Assembly (NCBI GenBank): GCA_013397695.1
Contig: VYZI01000425.1
Coordinates: 443,131 to 507,130 of the forward strand
Length of the DNA: 64,000 nucleotides
From: Centropus unirufus
Lineage: Eukaryota; Chordata; Aves; Cuculiformes; Centropidae
Direction of reading: 5' to 3'
The stretch's first letter is position 1. Each line of letters starts with the position of its first letter. Positions 56,901-64,000 of the stretch are shown here, piece by piece. The notes below the pieces were generated by a model that had not been told where the DNA came from, searched no databases, and saw only the letters and a list, made by a program, of their open reading frames with translations. The position numbers were made by a program, and so were the translations under genes.

Positions 56901-59900
56901 CTTTATGGCCTTATCTTCAGGCACCTGAGAAGTACGGGCTATTTCATATGACAATGAACATCCACCTTACGCTCAAGTGAGGTTTTTAGGTGGAGAAACT
57001 TTCAGCTTTTACTTCTAGATTTGTTTATTTCTGCCCTTTCAACACAGGTCACTACTTCCTCCATTGCATAAACTCAAACATTTGGAAGTGACGGTAACAG
57101 AGCCATTGTATTAACTAGATTATGACAAGGGAAAAACCCAAGCCTTTAAAATATGTACTTCCAGCCTAGGTACTATCACAGATCCACACGGAGAGGCTGC
57201 CTTGCAATCAGTTGAACTGACAAAACTGAGAAAAAATGGAAACCTGGGGCAGGGTGCAGGAAGGCTGAGAACCTCTTAAACTGCCTTTGCCCCTACAGGA
57301 ATCACAATGTACCCACGCTTCCCTGAGGGCCAGAATCAGTGGGCAACAATTAAAAAACAATACTTAGAAACTGTATTTTGGTGTAAGTTAGACTTCAGCC
57401 TACCCTTCACACACTTCATTATTCGTTATGACAGAGACACAGTACAGCCTTATGGCTAATCAAGAGGAGCAATGAAGGTGGCTACAGTAGATGTGTCAAG
57501 GCTTGCTCAAATAAGGGCTGCATGTGCTGTGCTCTAGTGATCCTGGCCAACAACCACTGGCACCTTTGACAGGATAAGAGCCCTATGGCTACTCTCTTTC
57601 TTTCCAAGTGATTCAGCACTTGGCTGCCCTGCCAGAGGAAGTATAAAGATAGCTTAGAGGTACATTTGCCTCCTTACTTGAACTTAGCCAAAGTCTGAAG
57701 CCATAACAAGTAACTAATGTTAAAACAGGCCAACCCAACATTATTTACATGCAGAATTCAACACTGTTAATCAACAGTGAACCACTGATGTCACATGAAT
57801 GCTGCTTCTGAAGACTGCAATATATGAGCCTTAAATCCTGCTGGATGGACTGGACCAAGATGTATGCTGCACCCAATTACAAGTACCTCTAGCCTCCTAT
57901 CTGAAACACACTACTTGTCCTTGACTATGTGTAAAGCACCATGTATGATAACTGCACAGAAATTGTACAGCTAGAGTAAAATCTTCATTTGGCCTCCACA
58001 AACTTTCAAGTGGCATCTATCTCCACACCCAACAGAAAAACTCCCACTCAAACAAAGGCCTTAAGTGACAAAATTTACCCCTTTCAGTCCAATTTTCTAA
58101 TGAACACCTCGAGGCTCAGTCGGCAAAATCCTCTACTCTGCTTTTCCCTCAGGATGGGTCAGCATTGTGTTGAGAGTAGGCTGCAATCCACCACCTTTGC
58201 ATCCAAGGAGAATGAGAATTGCTAAAGTAGGTCAAGAAGCTCAACACTACAGTACCTCCCTCTCAGCCTCAACACAACCAGGCACTCAAGCTTATAACAT
58301 GTCACATCCCGATATTCTGCAGAAGTGGTTCTGAAACTGGCTTCAGTTGTAGCAAGAAGGAATTCTTCCTTCCAACCACCTCCTTTTGCTTTTCTAAATA
58401 TCCCTGCAGTTACAAGTCCAGCTGTAATATGGAGAAGTATTTTACTTTACTGATTTCAAAAGGGATTGTACTCCTTGGCTTGCTTTGAGAAGTTCCACAA
58501 GAAATGCTTCTGCCATAATAGCTATGGAACTCAAAATCCCATTCCAACAAGACTTAGGCTTTCTCACAGACTTTCCTAGCTGCCCTCACACTACCAAAGC
58601 CCTCGGCACTATCAGACTATTGGTATTTGTCCTAGAAAGTCTTCAGCCTTTACGCTTTTTTAATATAATTGTTTACAGTAAACCATATAGGAATTAGCTC
58701 GGTTGCTCTAATTAACATTAATGAGGATGTTTTCAGTGAGCATAACATCACATGCTGACCTCAAATATTTCTAGAACATCATACATACAGTACAAACTAT
58801 TGGCTTAAACAGAAGAAGCTGTATAAAGTAAACAAAAGTAAACTTCAGATTATCTCTTCCTCGGTGCAAACACATGTAATGCTAAATTAATTAGGTTTCT
58901 TTGGCCACTTCAATCTTCCATTTCATTGCGAGGTAAATTAACTAAGTTATGAAAAACTTAAAACTTCTCTGCTTCTTTATCTGTAGTAAAAGCTGTAACT
59001 TCTCACATAAAAACTTAAATGCAACCTTTATGGAAAATTCCACCTTACAATACCAACAATTTTTAACACTGATTTCTGCCTATTTCCTTCAAAAGTCATT
59101 GTTGCTGTTGGATTTAGCATTTACCCATATTGTTATATTTTGTCTACTCCAAATCAAAACAAAGGAAGCTGATTTCTGGTATGACTACCTGTAGGTATAT
59201 CATGCTCACAGTGCCATCCACACTGGCTCACCTTTCCTTTAGGATGACCTGAAAAAGCTGGGCTTCCTGATTTTTTTTTTCTTGAAATTCCTGTGGACAA
59301 GACAAACCTGTGGCTCTCATTAACTGTGATTAATACTCTTAAGCTACTTTTTTTTTTCCTAGTCAGTAAATAAACAACCCTCTGCAAAAGGAGGAATTAT
59401 CAGCAGCCCCAGGCACAGGGAGGTGAAGCAGCCTCAGCAGGGCTGGAACAGGATCTACTGGTGTTGGTGCCATTCATTAGTCTATACTGCCACCGGCCAT
59501 GCCGTTATTGTCTCTACCACAGCTAAGGCCATTTATTCATTCCAACACATCTCTTTGTAATTAGAGTTGTATTTAAGTCACAGAGAACTTAAAAAAAAAA
59601 AAAGTGGAAAACTTCTCACACAATCAGGGTTTTTTCCAAACAAGCCAGTTTGTTTTTCCAAACAAACTTTTTGCAGACAATCTCCAAGAATGCAAAAAGC
59701 ACCATATGCAAGTATGCAAGTACCATAAAAACTACCTGGGTACTTGGCTCAGAAGCCTATGATTCCCCACCCCCATCCATCAGGGCTTTTTTAAGAGAAG
59801 GGGAAAAAACACTTTGGTTTACAGTAATAAAAAAGTTTCTCATCTTTAATAAAACAGAAGGACTAGGGTGGAACAATTTATTCTTGCTTGCAGCAGCCCA

Positions 59901-62900
59901 GTGAACCATGACATAGCATTTCTACGAGATGGGAGAATTGAGTAACCTCCCACATCACTGCCCTCCAAACTGTCTCGCTACCAAAGCGATACCACAAACC
60001 AATCCGATACATACAGGTTCTGACAAAGGTCTAGCTGCAAATGGTGTGAAAGATGGGTGGAAAACAGTAAACAAGTAACACTTTTGTGAGCTAGAATTAG
60101 AGACGTGCTTGCTCTGCGTCAGGCTGCACAAACAGTGGAGGAGTTCAGGAAGTTGAGGGCTTCCTTCCCACCATACTAGAGATGCAACTCCAGTACATGG
60201 TGACTGTGCCAAACACCACCTTCTTCTCTGAGCAGCTGAGTCAAAAAGTAAACCAGGGAAGTTCGCTACAGTAGATCAAATACCTCAGCTCCCTACGTAA
60301 AACCAGTTCATTAGCCGATTCTTAAGAAAAGCTTAGGGCTAAAATAAGCTATTGCTGTCTGCAGAAAGACAAATACAAATTTTACTCTGTCCCTCTACAT
60401 TTGTGATCTATTTTATGCAAATAAAAGTGCTGGGTCAGATAGCATTGCAACAGCCCAAAATTACAGGGGGTCACACAGTTCCACAGGGTTTGCCATACTA
60501 CTCAGTCAATAGCACAAGGCACAGAGAGTACATATAGGAAAGTCAGTATGGGAAGGAAAGCAACAGCTGTAACTTTTGGAATAAAAATAGAAAGTAAAAA
60601 CCAAGCTGAAAAGGAGGGGAAAGAGATGGTATCAGATCTAGCTTGGCAAGTTAGAGGATGGTTCTACGAAGAAGACACCACACTCAAAAAAGGAAGTTAC
60701 TTAAAAGTATAAACAAGGAAAAACCTGAATAAACACTGAAAAAGAGTTTCACAGGAAATACCTGAGTTAAGACACAACAGACTGGAAAGCACCTGCATTA
60801 CAACAGGCAGATATCAAAACCAGAGGAGGAATCAAAGCTAAAACTTTCTCAGGAGACAGCTGAGGTGAAGTGCACTTTCAAACACTGGAAAAACGAGTAA
60901 GTCGCCTTTTTCAGTATGCTGAATTGTTAAAGTGCACAGTTTTACCTGGTATATGGTTTCCTTTCTGCAAGCACAACTACATCTACAACAAGTTCTCCTG
61001 CTAAAGGATGTACAAGATGGGCTTAATAGAGGAAACAACCTTCAAACAGGAACAAGCAGTGAAGTTTTCACTGCAGAGAAGTCTTGAAAATAGAGAAACC
61101 ATAACAACAGCTCAGCAAAAAAAGGTGACCAGTACCGTATATTTTGAGGGCCAAGCACTGTTCCTGCTTGCAGCAGAAATCAAAGGGATGGCATAACTGT
61201 AGAGTCAAGTCCACTCTACTCCACAGAGTGCTATGACACACCCGTTACTGTCACACCTGGGCCGTTCACCTGTAAATTATACGGTCAAAACATTTGCAGG
61301 AAATACTGCAATAAGAAAAATATCTGGGGCCTCATTTCTTACGCACTCATGCTACATAAATGTCTATGCAACTTAATCACCACTGTTTGTAGTCCAGCAC
61401 AGACGCAGGACCACCAAAGTGGATGCCCACTGTTTTATTTAAAACAATATGTTTTATGGAGCAAAAGCTGCAACTCAGGCTATCTTAATTCTGAGATATG
61501 TAAGTTTAACCCGTTTCTGTACAGCTTAGATTGTTCTCATTAACCCTTTCTGCAGTAAAATGCATAGTTATGAATGCAAGAAGCTAAAGTACAGTTAACA
61601 AAAATATCAGGAAAAGCATTATCTTTTGAGTTATTTCCAATTTTCATACCTTTACAACCACAATATGTCACAAATACAGCAAAAGCAAAACACAGTTTGT
61701 TGAAGTAAACTGACTGCTATTTGAAGATTGTAGGATAACCTTTCTGAAAGCACAAGCTAAGGAAAAGAACATGTAATTAAAAGCTATGAAAAACACATAT
61801 GAGTACTTTATCTTAACATTTTTACTTTTTCCTGGGTGGGTCATAATTTTCCTTTTAAGTTTTGCTCATTGCGAGCTTGCTACTGTTTGCTTTTTTAAAA
61901 AAAATCCTTTTATCTTACAACAAATTAATAACCCTGAACTTATTATTCCTATTGACAAAATTATGGAAGGGAATAGATCCAGAGAGTATTCTTACTAAAT
62001 TTTCTAAAGAAATTTAACTTTTTTATTTATTTATTTTAATTTAAACTAATTTTTCTAAAGAAATTCTTAGAGCTAGGAATAGCCCCATTTCTTCCTTTAC
62101 TACACACATAACTTTAAATGTGCTTTGTCCAAGAGATGTATGTAGATGTATATTAAAAAAAAATCCTCCTGCTTGGTATGACTAACTATAGAAAGAAGTT
62201 AATTTAAGATTGTTCGTGTTTTAGAGTCAGTTAAACAATGAGTAATTAGCTTATTTAAATTATGTTTCTGTTTTAAAGTACATAACATATCTCAATTTGC
62301 ATTTCTACAATTCTTTGGTTTTAATCTTCTGTTCAACCTCTTCAGCACCCACAACTCGCCGCATCTCTAGCCCTTGGTGGGTATTAAAAACTTTGTTTTG
62401 TTCCTTCAGGAAATGGATGATGGATTTCAGATAATAATCCATTGGTACGTAACCAACCCAGAAGCAAAGCTGCCTAGATGCTGAAACATAAACCCTGACG
62501 TCACAGTTTGAACCAGTTTTCCTGGAGAATTACCTTAAGATGCTGCCAGAATTGTAGAATGGGCAGCAGGGAGAAGTAATGTCTTAAATTGAAAAACCGA
62601 AGATACAGCAGAGCATATAAACCTAAACCCAAATAATATGTTATTTTAAGTCATTTAGCCTAAACGAGTCAGCTTCACAAAGCTCATTAAGATGCAGGTT
62701 TAATTTCTGAATTTGTGTCAGCAGATACATTGCCATCCAGAGGAACTAGGTTTGGGTTTAACTCTGTAGCAGTTTACTCTGCCCCAGACTCCGTGCCTAG
62801 TTTTCAGTATCTGTTTTAAAGCTAAATCAGGAATTTCTAAATCATACAGTAGCAGTGGCAGCATTAGGTAAGGGAACTGTTGCGCCTTAACCCTGAGATG

Positions 62901-63689
62901 CTCTCAGGGCACTGCCCTGCCCTGAAAGTACAAGGACAACTGGACTCTCCTGACAGTGGTTTAAGAGTTTCCTGGGTTTTTTTCCAGTCCTTCCTGCAAG
63001 GGTCTAGGAATATCCAGTGCTTCTGATGCCAGGCTTTTGACTCAGGCTGGGGGGTTTTATGCTGGTGTAACTGAAAGATACTAAGCAAGACAGAGCCATA
63101 ATGGTAAGTCTGCCTCATGAGGTTTAACTGTTATAAACCTCATCTTTGTGTTTGTCAACTCCTGCTGTGCTCCAACCTTACACAAGTTCTTGCTGCACAG
63201 GCAACTTTGTTTGCCAAGTCGCTGACCATTTCCATTCTGTACAATAAACCTTAAAAACTATTTAATACTTCAATGCTACCAAGGTGCTCTAGCTTCAATG
63301 TCCTCAAATGACTGCACATACAAAAAATATCTTTAAACAGAGACCTTTTTCCCAAGGATCTGCTAGAGCTGAAAACTCTCATTCCGTAGTAGATGCTCAG
63401 TGACGTGGGACATCTTCATTGATGCAGAACCTCTGTGCGGTGCCAGGTGGAAGCACAAGGTAATTTTCAGGCATTCGTTACTTGGAGCTCATTATTTCCT
63501 TTTTTCAGCGGCACCCGCTGAAAAGAAAAGCTCCCGTGTCCGGGGAGCATCACTGACTCCAGTTCTGGCTCCGAAGAGGTACAAAGCAGGCAGCCGAAAC
63601 ACACATGTCCCCATCACTTTAGCGACACCAGGCTTCTACCCCGGCAGGCAGAAGTCACCTCCACGGCCCAGAGAGCCACTCACTCCGAC
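53970..63689. other. Probable TXNRD1 5' intron(s); no supported coding exon
   Basis: This lies between the glutaredoxin-like exon and the CpG-rich end. I looked on the minus strand for a CxxC-containing glutaredoxin segment (a VVIFSKS-type strand followed by Cys-x-x-Cys) and found none. Short non-coding 5' exons could be present and would not be visible. The repeats seen are minor: a short CA-rich stretch at about 54923-54945 and A runs near 56391-56407 and 59590-59602. Confidence 0.5.
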
Positions 63690-64000
63690 CTAACTCAAAT
63701 CTGTTCCCCCCCTCGGCGCAGCAGCCCCCGCGCGTTCCCGGCGCTGCGGGTCGCGCCGGGTCCCGCACCGCGCAGCCTGTCCCCTTGCTCCCGCGGTGAT
63801 GCGCGGGGCCTGCCCAGCCCCTCCGCCACGCACCCCGGCCTCAAACAAAGTCGCAGAGGATACGGAGCCCCGTGTTTGGGAACACGCGGGGCCGGCTCCC
63901 ACCGGCTGAAGGCACCGCACGGATGTTTTGCAGCGCGGTATTCCCGTGCCCACAAACCCCACCAGACGGCAGGGAAGGGGTGTCCAGCCGGGATGCGCCC
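63690..64000 (-). promoter_or_regulatory. CpG-rich region, probable TXNRD1 promoter / 5' exon, cut by the window end
   Basis: GC and CpG content rise sharply from about 63700 (CCCCCGCGCGTTCCCGG, GCGGGTCGCGCCGGG, CCGCACCGCGCAGCC) to the window end. Its position, about 10 kb upstream of the first coding exons of a minus-strand gene, fits a CpG-island promoter. A minus-strand donor-like site, CGGA|GTGAGTGGC, at 63678-63673 could end a non-coding first exon. In mammals NFYB is transcribed away from TXNRD1 on this side, so a shared promoter is possible. Confidence 0.5.

Noticed and set aside
60203..60211. Antioxidant-response-element core TGACTGTGC
   Set aside because: Only the nine-base core fits; the flanks do not match the extended consensus, it is 3.5 kb from the CpG-rich end, and such cores occur by chance.
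1..64000. CRISPR arrays, phage, operons or other prokaryotic systems
   Set aside because: Introns, CR1 LINEs, a SECIS of eukaryotic type and low gene density show vertebrate nuclear DNA.

Overview
The window looks like vertebrate nuclear DNA, most probably avian. It is a sparse, AT-leaning background with one multi-exon gene, several truncated CR1-type LINEs that end in the ATTCTATGATTCT tail typical of bird CR1, a short assembly gap and two small GC-rich islands. Nothing suggests bacterial or viral origin.

The gene is TXNRD1 (cytosolic thioredoxin reductase 1), read on the minus strand. I placed 13 coding exons between 51749 and 27768. Every junction is GT-AG, the phases agree throughout, and from the MNG start codon (51713-51711) the exons join to exactly 499 codons plus stop. 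That is the length of the mammalian short isoform, and key residues keep mammalian numbering: Cys59/Cys64 (CVNVGC), the NADPH-binding GASYVALECAG segment, His472/Glu477, and the C-terminal Gly-Cys-Sec-Gly with UGA at codon 498. A SECIS element that recodes this UGA is visible about 265 nt further along the transcript, near 27461-27520. A further upstream exon (53860-53969) is in phase with exon 51627-51749. It matches, without gaps, the 36-residue exon of the optional glutaredoxin-like N-terminus in mammals, but in degraded form. The first half of that domain was not found in the window.

Layout. 1-5.6 kb: no supported gene. 5.64-5.83 kb: a GC-rich island with a strong CTCF-like motif, directly followed by two tandem CR1 tails (to 6.39 kb). 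6.4-26.4 kb: gene-poor DNA downstream of TXNRD1, with a small tandem repeat near 24.0 kb and a double palindrome near 25.34 kb. About 26.4-27.84 kb: last exon, 3' UTR, SECIS and candidate poly(A) signals. 27.8-54 kb: the body of TXNRD1, with CR1 copies in four introns, a 133-bp N gap and a perfect 24-bp inverted repeat at 51.35 kb. 54-63.7 kb: probably the first intron or introns. 63.69-64 kb: a CpG-rich end that fits the TXNRD1 promoter and 5' exon region.

I found no tRNA, rRNA or second protein gene that I can support, and no CRISPR or other prokaryotic element. The most interesting structures beyond the gene are the degraded glutaredoxin exon, the perfect intronic hairpin and the CTCF-bearing island.
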